From NCBI RefSeq assembly GCF_044891285.1, contig NZ_JAUIYO010000005.1, positions 1-64,000 of the forward strand: a stretch of DNA of 64,000 nucleotides, given 5' to 3'. Made by a program: the position numbers and the translations under genes. This DNA is from Pseudobacillus lumedeiriae. GTDB taxonomy: Bacteria > Bacillota > Bacilli > Bacillales > Domibacillaceae. Shown piece after piece: positions 45,345 to 54,360 of this stretch; the stretch's first letter is position 1, and the number at the start of each line of letters is the position of its first letter. Under the pieces are notes generated by a model. It made no database searches. It saw nothing but the letters and a program-made list of their open reading frames with translations, and was not told where the DNA came from.

Positions 45345-46295
45345 ATGGAGTTTGATACAAGTACGGCCCCTCTAGTCACCATTAAAGTAATCGGTGTTGG
45401 GGGCGGCGGAAACAATGTCATTAACCGTATGATCGAGCACAAAGTTCAAGGTGTAGAATTTATTGCTGTTAATACAGATGCGCAATCTCTTAATTTATCA
45501 AAAGCAGAGCTGACGATACAAATCGGCACAATATTGACAAGAGGTTTAGGAGCGGGCGCAAATCCAGAGGTAGGCAAAGAAGCAGTTAAAGAAAGCAAAA
45601 AGCAACTCCAAAAGGCATTACAAGATACGGATATGCTGTTCATTACAGCTGGAATGGGCGGGGGTACAGGAACAGGAGCAGCTCCTGCTATTGCTCAAAT
45701 TGCCCGTGAGCTTGGTATACTCACCATTGGTGTTGTAACAAGTCCGTTTACGTTTGAAGGCCGTAAGCGTGCAACACAAGCAACAGACGGAATTGCCTCA
45801 CTGAAGAAAGCAGTGGATACATTAATTGTTATTCCAAACGATCGCCTATTAGAGATTATAGATAAAAACACACCATTACTTGAGTCGTTCCGTGAAGCGG
45901 ACAACGTCCTTCACCAAGGTATTCAAGGTATTTCTGATTTAATTACCGTGCCAGGTTTAATCAACGTTGATTTTGCTGATGTGAAAACGATCATGTCTAA
46001 TAAAGGCTCTGCCTTAATTGGCATTGGCAAAGCAGCAGGTAAAGACCGCGCTGTGAAAGCTGCCAAAAAAGCCATTGCCAGCCCATTGCTTAATACTTCC
46101 ATCAATGGGGCGCAAGGTGTGCTAATGAAACTCACAGGCGGTCCCAATTTAAGTCTGCACGAAGTACAAGAAGCAGCAAATATTATTGCTTCCGCTTCAA
46201 ATCACGATTTAAACATGATTTTCGGTTCTGTCATTAACGAAAACTTAAAAGATGATGTTATGGTAACGATCGTTGCTGCTGGCTTCAATTGTTGA
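45345..46295 (+). CDS. FtsZ paralogue lacking the C-terminal linker and tail
   Basis: A 316-residue tubulin-family GTPase. The GTP-binding signature GGGTGTGAAP (about 105-114) and the catalytic T7 loop NVDFADVKTIM (about 207-217) are intact, and most of the sequence is close to Bacillus FtsZ. It stops at VTIVAAGFNC, exactly where the globular domain of FtsZ ends (VVTVIATGF). The disordered linker and the conserved C-terminal peptide that bind FtsA, SepF, EzrA and ZapA-type partners are therefore missing. It should bind and hydrolyse GTP and may polymerise or co-assemble with FtsZ but has no membrane tether. AGGAGG precedes the ATG. Not in a dcw cluster. Confidence 0.9.
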   Translation: MEFDTSTAPLVTIKVIGVGGGGNNVINRMIEHKVQGVEFIAVNTDAQSLNLSKAELTIQIGTILTRGLGAGANPEVGKEAVKESKKQLQKALQDTDMLFITAGMGGGTGTGAAPAIAQIARELGILTIGVVTSPFTFEGRKRATQATDGIASLKKAVDTLIVIPNDRLLEIIDKNTPLLESFREADNVLHQGIQGISDLITVPGLINVDFADVKTIMSNKGSALIGIGKAAGKDRAVKAAKKAIASPLLNTSINGAQGVLMKLTGGPNLSLHEVQEAANIIASASNHDLNMIFGSVINENLKDDVMVTIVAAGFNC

Positions 46296-46311
46296 TTTAT
46301 CAAATAAAAAA

Positions 46312-46353
46312 AGAGCTTATTTTTGACATAAAGTTTAATCAAAAATAAGCTCT
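46312..46353. terminator. Terminator between the ftsZ-like and DoxX genes
   Basis: AGAGCTTATTTTTGA pairs perfectly with TCAAAAATAAGCTCT; an A-rich run precedes it so it also serves the opposing DoxX gene. Confidence 0.75.
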
Positions 46354-46448
46354 AAACATATTTATTCGAATTTCTTTAGATAAGCTGTTAATCAGCCGCT
46401 CATAATCTTCTATTATATAACCCCACATCATAGGAACTGTTAAGTTAT

Positions 46449-46880
46449 TCAAATCGATTTAGGAGTGTCACTCCCATAATCTTTCCCTTTAAAAATCATT
46501 TGATCGAGCGCATAGATCTTACTTCCTGTGATGGTAATAGATACTGCCATAGCGAAAAGTGCTAGGTCTAATTCATATCCCGCACCTTGCCCATTGCCAA
46601 GGAAGCCGGCAGCTAATTTTACTTTGAAGATCGCTCCAATCATTAATAAAGCGAAAAGAGCGGATACGATTCTAGTGCCTAAACCAACAATTAAGGCGAT
46701 TCCGCCGACTGCTTCTAATAAGGCTACACCATAAGCCAAAAATCCTGGCAGCCCAATGCTTCCAAACCACCCGGCAATATTTTCAATGCCGCCTTGAAAT
46801 TTTACCAGCCCATGAACAAAGAAAGTGATACCTAACACGACACGCAGAATGAACGTGCCCCATTCAGATTTGTTAATCAT
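46449..46880 (-). CDS. DoxX family membrane protein
   Basis: A 143-residue four-helix membrane protein of the DoxX/CatD type (ILRVVLGITFFVHGLVKFQGG). Its ATG overlaps the stop of the upstream dioxygenase gene in ATGA, so the two are translationally coupled. In B. subtilis the DoxX gene catD (yfiD) precedes a catechol dioxygenase gene catE; here a DoxX gene follows a different, LigB-type dioxygenase gene. It may protect against or sense quinone-like products. Confidence 0.88.
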   Translation of the reverse strand: MINKSEWGTFILRVVLGITFFVHGLVKFQGGIENIAGWFGSIGLPGFLAYGVALLEAVGGIALIVGLGTRIVSALFALLMIGAIFKVKLAAGFLGNGQGAGYELDLALFAMAVSITITGSKIYALDQMIFKGKDYGSDTPKSI

Positions 46881-47671
46881 TTTTCCACTCCTCCAAATTG
46901 CCATACACTGTGGCTTAAATTCCCGTACCGATAGCTCCGGTGGATAAGTGCCGCTGTTGGCTGATTATGTGCTGCACCCATCGCGTAAAAAATAGGGATA
47001 AAGTGCTCGTTTCCATATGGCGGAACAGCCAAGCTCGCTGCAGGAGCTAAAGTATTGTAATTGAAAAGGGCTTCCAAATCCCAGCTTTTCAAATGTTTTT
47101 CTAGCCACCGATCAAATTCAAGTGCCCAATCATCGACTTCTCCATCGTCTGTCACCATCCTTAAGGCACCCAAATTATGCACGGTTCCCCCGCTGCCAAT
47201 CATTAAAATATCTTTCTCTCTTAATGCTGCTAACGACTTTCCAACTTTGTACTGTTCCTCTGGCGTCAGGCGGGGATTAACAGACATAGCAATCACTGGA
47301 ACATCTGCATTCGGATAAAGCATTTTAAGAACGATCCATGCTCCATGATCTAATCCGCGGCTTGTTTCTACTTCATACGTTATTCCGTGCTTAGTGAATA
47401 ATTCTTCGATTTCCTTCGTTATTTCCTTTTGACCTTTTGCCGGATATTGAATACGATACAGAGCTTCAGGAAAACCGCCAAAGTCATAAATGGTTTTATA
47501 TTCATCAACTTCACTTACCTTTTGAACGGCTGACTCCCAGTGAGCTGAAAATAAGACAACCGCTTTCGGACTCGGCCATTCCTTCCCTAATTGATTCAGA
47601 AACCTTGTGTACATATTCTCTTCAATCGCTAGCAGCGGCGCTCCATGAGCAATAAAAAAAGCTGGCATCAT
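46877..47671 (-). CDS. LigB/DODA-type class III extradiol ring-cleavage dioxygenase
   Basis: A 264-residue enzyme of the 4,5-DOPA dioxygenase (YgiD) family. Metal-binding histidines are in FIAHGAPLL, LFSAHWES and the GNEHFIPIF region, with DHGAW in between. It opens a catechol ring next to its hydroxyls. I place the start at the ATG of HIHMMPAFF (47671), 9 bases after GGGAGA; the longer frame is less likely. Coupled to DoxX. The divergent XRE-cupin regulator at 47921 may control it. Confidence 0.88.
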   Translation of the reverse strand: MMPAFFIAHGAPLLAIEENMYTRFLNQLGKEWPSPKAVVLFSAHWESAVQKVSEVDEYKTIYDFGGFPEALYRIQYPAKGQKEITKEIEELFTKHGITYEVETSRGLDHGAWIVLKMLYPNADVPVIAMSVNPRLTPEEQYKVGKSLAALREKDILMIGSGGTVHNLGALRMVTDDGEVDDWALEFDRWLEKHLKSWDLEALFNYNTLAPAASLAVPPYGNEHFIPIFYAMGAAHNQPTAALIHRSYRYGNLSHSVWQFGGVEK

Positions 47672-47920
47672 ATGAATGTGTCTCCCTTCATTTTTCCTGT
47701 TCATATTTTTAATACATAAATCATTCATTCTTAATCAAAACTAGCTTTTGCTGTGTCATTTGTTTTGTTTGCATTCTAACATCTTTGAAAAAACCCTTTT
47801 TGTTTCTTAATATGAATCTTTGTTGTTTATAAGGTAACAAAATTACCGATAGATTGTCAACGTTTTTTTTGCTAATATGTAATTAAGTTTCTTATTAGAA
47901 AACACTAGAGGTGAAATACT

Positions 47921-48466
47921 ATGGATATTGGTTCGACGATTCGATCGATCAGAAATAGAAAAAAAATCACAATTGCACAGATGAGTGAAGGAACCGGACT
48001 TTCCAAAGGCTTTATTAGCAATATGGAAAATAACAATACGTCACCGTCTATTAATACGTTACAAACAGTCTCTCACTTTCTTGGTGTGCCTTTGCCCTAT
48101 CTTCTTTTAGAAAAAGATCAACGCATGCATGTCGTTAGAAAGCATGAGCGGCAATATACGACTCACAAGAAAGAAAATATTAAAGTCGAACATTTAATAT
48201 CAAGAGATGGATTGACATTACAACATGTTGAGTTTCCTCCAGGGACTTCAACAGGAGAGCAGCCTCACACTCACAAAGGGATCGAGTGTCATTTAGTATT
48301 ACAAGGGAAGATTCTTGCAGAACAAGGAGAGGATTCCGTCATTTTAGAAGAAGGAGATTCATTTAGCTGGAATGCGTGTGCCCCGCATTTAGTGAAAAAT
48401 ATTGGGGATGAACCGGCAATCGTGTTAATCGCCATTTATACAGATACCGAACTTGATGAGATGTAG
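47921..48466 (+). CDS. XRE family regulator with cupin sensor domain
   Basis: A 181-residue regulator: N-terminal helix-turn-helix (about 8-60, IAQMSEGTGLSKGFISNMEN) and a C-terminal cupin_2 barrel (about 105-175, PHTHKGIECHLVLQGK and the HLVKN motif). Divergent from the dioxygenase-DoxX pair. Cupin-XRE proteins usually sense a small organic ligand. The gene follows GAGGTG. Confidence 0.9.
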   Translation: MDIGSTIRSIRNRKKITIAQMSEGTGLSKGFISNMENNNTSPSINTLQTVSHFLGVPLPYLLLEKDQRMHVVRKHERQYTTHKKENIKVEHLISRDGLTLQHVEFPPGTSTGEQPHTHKGIECHLVLQGKILAEQGEDSVILEEGDSFSWNACAPHLVKNIGDEPAIVLIAIYTDTELDEM

Positions 48467-48486
48467 AGCCCGAAAGCAAAAAAATA

Positions 48487-48537
48487 AAGTGCCTGCCCCC
48501 GCATCACCAATGTATGGATAACGGGGCCGACACTTTT
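48487..48537 (+). terminator. Terminator of the XRE-cupin gene
   Basis: AAGTGCCTGCCCCCG pairs imperfectly with CGGGGCCGACACTTTT; the right arm ends in a T run. Confidence 0.65.
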
Positions 48538-48558
48538 GAACGAACAATACCTATTTTA

Positions 48559-49365
48559 TCATCCTATTTTATAGATACCGCCAAATAATTCGAATACATC
48601 GCTGCTTTGGCTGCCAGAAAAACTCACCTGGAACGGCTTTTCTCCCCGTTTCTTTAGAATATTTGAAACCATTCCATCTCCAATCGGACTGCTAAATAGC
48701 AGATTGCCTCCTCGAAGCTCTAACATTTGGCATTGTGCCCCCAGTGATTCGTCAATAAACATTTCCCCGGCTGTTAAACCGAATAAACTCGACCACTTCT
48801 GCACTGTTTTTTCCAACTCATGAACAGCAAAGGCAACATGTGAAAAAACAGCTCCAGAAGGGTGAGGTTGAATCATGTTCCGACCGATTAACTCTTTTCT
48901 TCTCTCCTTGTCGCTCTCTTTCCATTGAATAATAAATGGCAGTTCCAGCCCGCCTTCAGGATCTCCTACGTATAAAAGCTGCCACTCAATCACCGTTCCA
49001 TCAGGTCTTTTCCGGCTAAAAGGCTCTGGCCCATTCACTATCCATCCTTTGTCGCGAAAGTGTTGAGCGGCTCCTTCAATATCTGTCGTACGAACCGCAA
49101 TCCGGGAAAACCCTTCAACGAACTGATCATTTACGACTGTCGCTAGAAAGCTATGCTGCGGGTGTTTCGTCTTCTTTACTAACTCTCTATCATATGTACT
49201 TAGTAATTCAATATAACTTAAATCAAAATAGCTTAACCCATTATACGTACCACGATTTTCATGCCTTCCTCCTTCAACCGCATATATTCCTTTCTCCTTT
49301 AAAATTGCCATCGCTTCATCTGGCTTCTCGACAAAATGGACTAAATGATCAAATGTAAAATTCAT
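48559..49365 (-). CDS. VOC/Glyoxalase_3-type protein
   Basis: A 268-residue protein with two glyoxalase-like halves. N-terminal FTFDHLVHFVEKP supplies a His and the C-terminal half has FSHVAFAVHELEKT. It matches the Glyoxalase_3 group of vicinal-oxygen-chelate proteins. Such proteins are mostly of unknown function, some are dioxygenases or lyases. Stand-alone, with a good ribosome binding site. Confidence 0.8.
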   Translation of the reverse strand: MNFTFDHLVHFVEKPDEAMAILKEKGIYAVEGGRHENRGTYNGLSYFDLSYIELLSTYDRELVKKTKHPQHSFLATVVNDQFVEGFSRIAVRTTDIEGAAQHFRDKGWIVNGPEPFSRKRPDGTVIEWQLLYVGDPEGGLELPFIIQWKESDKERRKELIGRNMIQPHPSGAVFSHVAFAVHELEKTVQKWSSLFGLTAGEMFIDESLGAQCQMLELRGGNLLFSSPIGDGMVSNILKKRGEKPFQVSFSGSQSSDVFELFGGIYKIG

Positions 49366-49671
49366 GTTTTCTCCTCCGTTTCACTTTCATTTTTATTTTT
49401 TTCGAATCAGTTAATTAACATAGTAGCAGACTTTGGAAGAGAGTGAATCTTTTCTAAACAAGTACTGACATTGTGAAATGGATTTTAACGAGGAGTTGTT
49501 GGACAATTCCTAACTAGCCATCCTGGGTTTTAAAGTAAGTTTTTAACACGTATAATGATAGAGAGATGATTAGTTTAAAACTATGACATATTTAACGAAG
49601 ACACCTTAGACAAAGTCTATTTTAGACACTCCCAGGCTGATGCAATAGAAATGATTAAGGAAGTGGCAATT

Positions 49672-50835
49672 GTGTCAAAAAAATTATTTATTACAACTGA
49701 TACACAGAGAGATTGGCTTCAAAAACTAGAAAAATATGAGGATACTTTTAAAAGTTATTCAAAAGAAGTGGATGAAACAGCTGCGTTTCCAAAAGCAAAT
49801 ATCCAAGCACTTGTTGATATAGGCTATACGAGGCTGACATTGCCAAAAGAATACGGCGGCGATGGCATTCGTGTAACAGATATGATTCTTTTCCAAGAAA
49901 CGATTGCCAGCTTCGACAGCGCTACTGGTTTATCCATCGGCTGGCATCAAGGAGTCGTTGGTGAGTTGTATGAGAAGATTATTTGGAAAGAAGACAAACT
50001 GCGTACGTTCGCCAATGAAATCTTAAACGGCGCTTTAGTGAACAGAGCTGCCAGTGAAGCGCAAACCGGCAGCCCGACCCGCGGCGGCCGTCCGGGAACA
50101 AGCGCAGTAAAACGAGGAAACAAATGGATCATTTCCGGTCAAAAAAACTTTACAACGATGTCACCCGTGTTAACCCACTTTCTTGTATCTGCATGGGTGG
50201 AAGAGAAGCAAGGTATTGGATTCTTCCTAGTTAACCGTAATTCTAGTGGTCTATCTATTAAAGAAACATGGGATGTGATCGCCATGAGAGGAACAGAAAG
50301 CCACGATCTCGTGCTCGACCGTGTGGAAGTCACTGAAGAAAACTTTGTAGAATTTAGTTTCGGACCGAGAAGCAGCAATATAAATGGCTGGATTCTACAT
50401 ATTCCAGCTTGCTACTTAGGCATTGCTCAGGCAGCCCGTGATTATGCAGTGAAATTTGCCATCGAGCATTCCCCAAACAGTATCCATGGATCCATTAGTC
50501 AGCTGCCCAACGTCCAACGCTTAATTGGTCAAATGGACTTAGAATTAATGAAGGCAAGACACTTTCTATACAGTACAGCAGCTGCTTATGATGATCTTTC
50601 ACGCCGTCCATACATAACAAATGAACTGGCTGCAGCCAAGTATATCGTCACGAATTCAGCCATTACGATCGTTGATCAGGCCATGAGAATCGTTGGCGCC
50701 AAAAGCCTGCAAATGTCTAATCCACTGCAAAGATACTATCGCGATGTAAGAGCAGGTCTTCATAATCCGCCAATGGACGATATGACCATCTCTAAGTTGG
50801 CTCAAACAGCCATTAACGAAGCTGAGAATCAATAA
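49672..50835 (+). CDS. Acyl-CoA dehydrogenase family protein
   Basis: A 387-residue flavoprotein of the acyl-CoA dehydrogenase superfamily. FAD-binding GLSIGWHQGVVG and ASEAQTGSPTRGG, and C-terminal GAKSLQMSNPLQRYYRDVRAG are typical. It oxidises an acyl-CoA or acts like the DszC/SfnC sulfur- or nitrogen-acting relatives. The GTG at 49672 with AAGGAAGTGG upstream is preferred to the ATG at 49651. It stands alone, with a terminator after it. Confidence 0.85.
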   Translation: MSKKLFITTDTQRDWLQKLEKYEDTFKSYSKEVDETAAFPKANIQALVDIGYTRLTLPKEYGGDGIRVTDMILFQETIASFDSATGLSIGWHQGVVGELYEKIIWKEDKLRTFANEILNGALVNRAASEAQTGSPTRGGRPGTSAVKRGNKWIISGQKNFTTMSPVLTHFLVSAWVEEKQGIGFFLVNRNSSGLSIKETWDVIAMRGTESHDLVLDRVEVTEENFVEFSFGPRSSNINGWILHIPACYLGIAQAARDYAVKFAIEHSPNSIHGSISQLPNVQRLIGQMDLELMKARHFLYSTAAAYDDLSRRPYITNELAAAKYIVTNSAITIVDQAMRIVGAKSLQMSNPLQRYYRDVRAGLHNPPMDDMTISKLAQTAINEAENQ

Positions 50836-50841
50836 TCAAAT

Positions 50842-50885
50842 GACAACGGTAAAGTTTTTATTATCTTGTCAATTTTCTTTTACTT
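50842..50885 (+). terminator. Terminator of the acyl-CoA dehydrogenase gene
   Basis: TGACAA pairs with TTGTCA around an AT-rich loop and is followed by TTTTCTTTTACTTTTTT. Confidence 0.6.
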
Positions 50886-51120
50886 TTTTCCTATTTCACA
50901 TATGAATGACAAGCTTCGTTGAATTAATTTTTTCTGTTGAAGACATACTTTTCAAGGCATTCACAACCGATCCATTAATGAACAAAGAAAACTCATTAAT
51001 CATGGCATGAAAATTGCAAAAATAAGGAGGAAGCTCCGTCAATGAGCATTTACAGCTCATTTTGCCTCTTTTGTTATTTACACACGAACATCCGACAAGT
51101 TGTGTGTAAGTTATGCCTCT

Positions 51121-51183
51121 AAGGGGAAGGAGCCGTTCCAAACCCAAATTGTCAGACCATTATAGGACGGCCTCTTCCCTCTT
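51121..51183. other. Imperfect 18-bp hairpin
   Basis: AAGGGGAAGGAGCCGTTCC pairs with GGACGGCCTCTTCCCTCTT around 24 bases, with two bulges. Confidence 0.5.
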
Positions 51184-51420
51184 ACTATTGAGATTCCATT
51201 TAAAAGGAGAATAAAATCATTAATTCAGCTGCCATTAACAACTATTTTTTTGTTAATGGTAAAATATTCACTGAGAATCAAGCAAGGCTGAAGAAGCATA
51301 AAAACATGACATTCAGTTAGTCATATACGCAATTAGGGTGCAATTCATCATTCCCCTCCCCACTGTCTGCTCTCTGATTACATAGAAGCACTCAAACGTG
51401 CTGAACCGCTTTCTCCGAGC

Positions 51421-51531
51421 TTATTTAACACCCCTCTGCTTCTTCTGGTGCAGAGAATCTACTCTCTCCTCTTCATAGCCCGCTAACATGAACAGAAGCA
51501 TCATTAACAAATATACTAGTTTGTCAATCAT
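51421..51531 (-). CDS. Candidate 36-residue membrane peptide
   Basis: A short frame starting MIDKLVYLLMMLLFMLAG, which would form one membrane helix, followed by a charged tail rich in Glu, Lys and Gln. Codon use looks coding-like, but the ribosome binding site is poor (AGATAGAAAAA). I cannot name a family. Listed as a candidate only. Confidence 0.3.
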   Translation of the reverse strand: MIDKLVYLLMMLLFMLAGYEEERVDSLHQKKQRGVK

Positions 51532-51638
51532 TTTTTCTATCTAAAGTAAAAATTGAAATCACCTTTACCGTCATTTATAATAGTAGAAAGTAGACTAGTG
51601 GTTTTTCAACCAAGATTACAACGATCAACAAAAAGCCA

Positions 51639-51685
51639 TCCCTATTCCTTACAGCATCAGACTGTGAACAGGGTTCTTTTTTTGT
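51639..51685 (+). terminator. Intrinsic terminator upstream of the desaturase gene
   Basis: CCCT...AGGG with an inner ACAG/CTGT stem, followed by TTCTTTTTTT. No plus-strand gene lies directly upstream, so it may terminate a leader or small RNA. Confidence 0.55.
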
Positions 51686-51786
51686 ATAAATAACTTTATA
51701 GACTCTACTCGTCGCCGCTGGAACTTTTAAGATTTGTATAACTAATAAACCGCTGTACAATAATATACCGTAAATGGGAGATAAAC

Positions 51787-52689
51787 ATGCTAACAAATCA
51801 TTTAGATTTCAGATTAGAGCCAAGATTAAAAGAATTGTATGCGCTTCATAAAGAAAGATCAGAAAAAGTAGATTGGAGCTACCATGAATTCTTGCCATGG
51901 GATCAAGCGAAAGACTTTCGAAGAGTCCCTTGGGATGAAAGCCAGGTTACGCTGCCGAAGGGGTTAATTACTGCTGTTGAAACAGCCTTGTTAACAGAAG
52001 TCAATTTACCGTGGTTTACTTCTCATTTGGAGCAAACATTTAAAGGCTCCTTATCTATCGTTCGTGACTTTGTTCACACGTGGACAGCAGAGGAAGATCA
52101 GCATTCTAACTTGCTTGAAGATTATCTATTGATCACAAGAAATGTCGATCCGAAACGCTTACACGTTCTTCATAAACAAACGGTAGAAATGGGCTGGAGT
52201 CCGGATTTCGATACACCTTTCGAAACGATGGTCTATACTTCACTGCAAGAATTAGCCACAATGGTGTTTTACAATAACGTCGCTAAGAATGCTAGAGTAC
52301 ATGATGAAAATTTAACTGCCCTTTTAAAAAGACTGGCAAAAGACGAGACGTTACATTATGCCTTTTATCGGGACGTCATCAAGTATCATTTAGAATTAGA
52401 GCCAAACTATTGTTACTATTTAGGAAAAGTCATTATGAACTTCCAAATGCCTGGGGCTGTTATGCCTGACTTTGAAGATAGAATGTCCATTATTGCCAAA
52501 GAGGCAAATTATGGTCCATTAGAATATTTTGATCAAGTATTAGATGTCATCGTTGAGTATTGGGAACTTGAAAAATTACGGCCGATCGCACCTGAAGCAG
52601 AAAAAGCACGCTTGGAAATCCTCCGATATCATCAAAAAATGAAACGAATCAGAGACCGATTTTATAAAAAACTCCATGCAGGCGAGTGA
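51787..52689 (+). CDS. Acyl-ACP desaturase (stearoyl-ACP desaturase family)
   Basis: A 300-residue soluble diiron desaturase of the plant/actinobacterial type. Iron-binding motifs are AEEDQHSN (EExxH) and KDETLHYAF (DExxH), with Glu in AVETALLTE and QELATM. It introduces a double bond into an acyl-ACP chain, needing ferredoxin electrons. Bacillus usually relies on membrane-bound Des; a soluble desaturase is less common. It has a terminator and a family 2 repeat after it. The start ATG follows GGGAGATAAAC. Confidence 0.88.
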   Translation: MLTNHLDFRLEPRLKELYALHKERSEKVDWSYHEFLPWDQAKDFRRVPWDESQVTLPKGLITAVETALLTEVNLPWFTSHLEQTFKGSLSIVRDFVHTWTAEEDQHSNLLEDYLLITRNVDPKRLHVLHKQTVEMGWSPDFDTPFETMVYTSLQELATMVFYNNVAKNARVHDENLTALLKRLAKDETLHYAFYRDVIKYHLELEPNYCYYLGKVIMNFQMPGAVMPDFEDRMSIIAKEANYGPLEYFDQVLDVIVEYWELEKLRPIAPEAEKARLEILRYHQKMKRIRDRFYKKLHAGE

Positions 52690-52699
52690 TTATTTATAA

Positions 52700-52815
52700 A
52701 TGAAAGAAAGCGTTTGTTCATTGCAGATGCCTTCAAGCTGCTTGAAAACATTTTCCTTTCGAGGCGTGAAGCCCTGACAAGCAACCAAGAAAGCGAGCGT
52801 TTGTCAACAGCCTGA
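52700..52815. repeat. Family 2 repeat, single copy
   Basis: GAAAGCGTTTG..TTGAAAACATTTTCCTTTCGAGG..GAAGCCCTGA..GAAAGCGAGCGTTTG; clearly related to the 129-bp unit at 39044. Confidence 0.65.
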
Positions 52816-52870
52816 AGCGAATAGTGTCAAAAGCAACCCTTGCCTTTGACACTATTCGCTTATCTTTTTG
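52815..52870 (+). terminator. Terminator after the desaturase gene
   Basis: AAGCGAATAGTGTCAAA pairs perfectly with TTTGACACTATTCGCTT, followed by ATCTTTTTG. Confidence 0.85.
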
Positions 52871-53018
52871 CCATTCCACTTAAGTTTGGGGATTCTGTTG
52901 AGATTTGTTGAGAAGTTTATCATACTTTTTGCAGGAAAATACACTCTCTTTGCTAAATAGTTTTTAAAGAGAGAAATACACATCCCCCAACAAATAAGTG
53001 GAAAGGTGGCCGTTATGT

Positions 53019-53204
53019 ATGAGCTCAGATTTATCTTTACAACAAATCGCCGAAAGCGTAACCAAATCCGTATTAAATGCCTCCGATAAAGATTTAGAAG
53101 GTTTCCAAAAAATCATGGAAGAAACGGTTAAAGTGAGAGAAGGACATAGAAATTTACAAAGATTAATTAAAAGTTTTTCCACCTCTACAATCCAGCGCTC
53201 CTAA
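53019..53204 (+). CDS. Small conserved-looking hypothetical protein
   Basis: A 61-residue helical protein (MSSDLSLQQIAESVTKSVLN..). The ATG at 53019 lies 9 bases after AAAGGTGG, and a strong terminator follows 9 bases after the stop, both arguing for a real gene. No domain recognised. Confidence 0.65.
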   Translation: MSSDLSLQQIAESVTKSVLNASDKDLEGFQKIMEETVKVREGHRNLQRLIKSFSTSTIQRS

Positions 53205-53212
53205 ACTGCGAC

Positions 53213-53240
53213 AGCTGTTGAACATTCAACGGCTTTTTCT
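53213..53240 (+). terminator. Terminator of the small gene
   Basis: GCTGTTGA pairs with TCAACGGC across ACAT, followed by TTTTTCTTTT. Confidence 0.85.
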
Positions 53241-53243
53241 TTT

Positions 53244-54005
53244 CTAAAAATTCATCCTAGATTGCCCGCCGTCTACATTGATACTTGCCCCTACAATCCA
53301 AGAAGCTTTCTCTGAAGCTAGAAAAGCAGCCACATTCGCTATTTCCTCCGGCGTACCGAAACGCCCTGCCGGAATTTCGTTAGCAATAAACGCTTGAATC
53401 CCCTCAGGATTCTCTTCCAGACGCTTCTTCCAATTTCCTGTTTCATGCAGGATGCTTCCTGGCGCAATGCTGTTCACTCGAATGCCAGAGGAAATCACTT
53501 CATCTGCCAATGACTTCGTGAAACTGATGAGAGCCGCTTTTGCATTATTATATGTCACCTTGCCGCCGCTCTCTCTTCCGAATATAGAGGAAATATTAAT
53601 AATGGCTCCTGTTCCGGCTGTTTTCATCCTTTCAACCGCTAACTTGCTTAGATGAACAGCGGAAAAATAATTCAGTTCCAGCGCCTCATAAAACAAACTC
53701 ATCTCCGTTTCCACCGCTTTGCCGCCATTACTGCCGCCTGCATTATTAATCAGAACATCCATCGTTCCTTTTTGCTCGATAAAAGATTGGATCAGCTTCT
53801 CCCGCTCATCCTCATTTGAAATATCCGCTTGAAAAATAGATACGTTCCCATTAAGTTCCTCTTTCGTCTTCGTTAATGCTTCTATCCTGCGTGCCGCAAT
53901 CGACACATTCGCTCCCTCCGCGACAAACACTTTAGCAATGGCCTTCCCTATCCCCATCGATCCGCCAGTAATTAATACATTCTTTCCTTGTAATTGTAAA
54001 TCCAT
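53244..54005 (-). CDS. Short-chain dehydrogenase/reductase
   Basis: A 253-residue SDR. NAD(P)-binding TGGSMGIGKAIA and NNAGG, catalytic Ser in INISSIFG and YNNAK (Tyr and Lys) are intact. Classical SDR of the FabG-like group, substrate unknown. Start ATG at 54003-54005 with GGGGTG upstream; an ATG three codons earlier is possible. Confidence 0.88.
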   Translation of the reverse strand: MDLQLQGKNVLITGGSMGIGKAIAKVFVAEGANVSIAARRIEALTKTKEELNGNVSIFQADISNEDEREKLIQSFIEQKGTMDVLINNAGGSNGGKAVETEMSLFYEALELNYFSAVHLSKLAVERMKTAGTGAIINISSIFGRESGGKVTYNNAKAALISFTKSLADEVISSGIRVNSIAPGSILHETGNWKKRLEENPEGIQAFIANEIPAGRFGTPEEIANVAAFLASEKASWIVGASINVDGGQSRMNF

Positions 54006-54360
54006 GAAAAACACCCCTATTCATTCGATTGACCTTGAACAGATCATACCAAAAATTAAAAAAATCCCCAATGAATTCATTCGGAATTTCACAAAACGAT
54101 TATTTTTATGGCCCTGTTAAAGGTAATTATTGATTTTTGATACCTGTTCAAAGTCTTGATATAATCAACATAAGAACACGTATTCGGTGAGATTATCTTG
54201 TTAAAGTATAGCGATAATTATCTTGCTTGATTTATATTTGTTGATAGTCGTGGTAACGAAAGATAACAAAGAAGGAAATTCAAAAAACACGAACGATTGT
54301 TTCGTAATATTTCTTCTGAAATAAAAAATCATAGAAATGTTGATTATGGAGGTATTGTAG
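54006..54360. other. Intergenic region upstream of the DinB gene
   Basis: Includes the promoter at 54137-54165 and a long leader. No gene seen. Confidence 0.6.
54137..54165 (+). promoter_or_regulatory. Sigma-A promoter upstream of the DinB gene
   Basis: TTGATA, 17 bases, TATAAT; about 196 bases before the start codon, so the leader is long. Confidence 0.65.

Larger units (their letters stand above)
50886..51786. other. Structured intergenic region before the acyl-ACP desaturase gene
   Basis: About 900 bases with several hairpins (TTACACAC/GTGTGTAA at about 51074-51105; the stem at 51121-51183; CCATTAACAA/TTGTTAATGG at 51232-51259), a small minus-strand reading frame at 51421-51531 and a terminator at 51639-51685. 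Confidence 0.55.

Noticed and set aside
45130..45375. 81-codon frame overlapping the start of the ftsZ-like gene
   Set aside because: Overlaps the strong AGGAGG site and coding start of the ftsZ-like gene; no family resemblance.
50896..51147. 83-codon minus-strand frame
   Set aside because: Cys-rich by chance, no ribosome binding site, overlaps hairpins.
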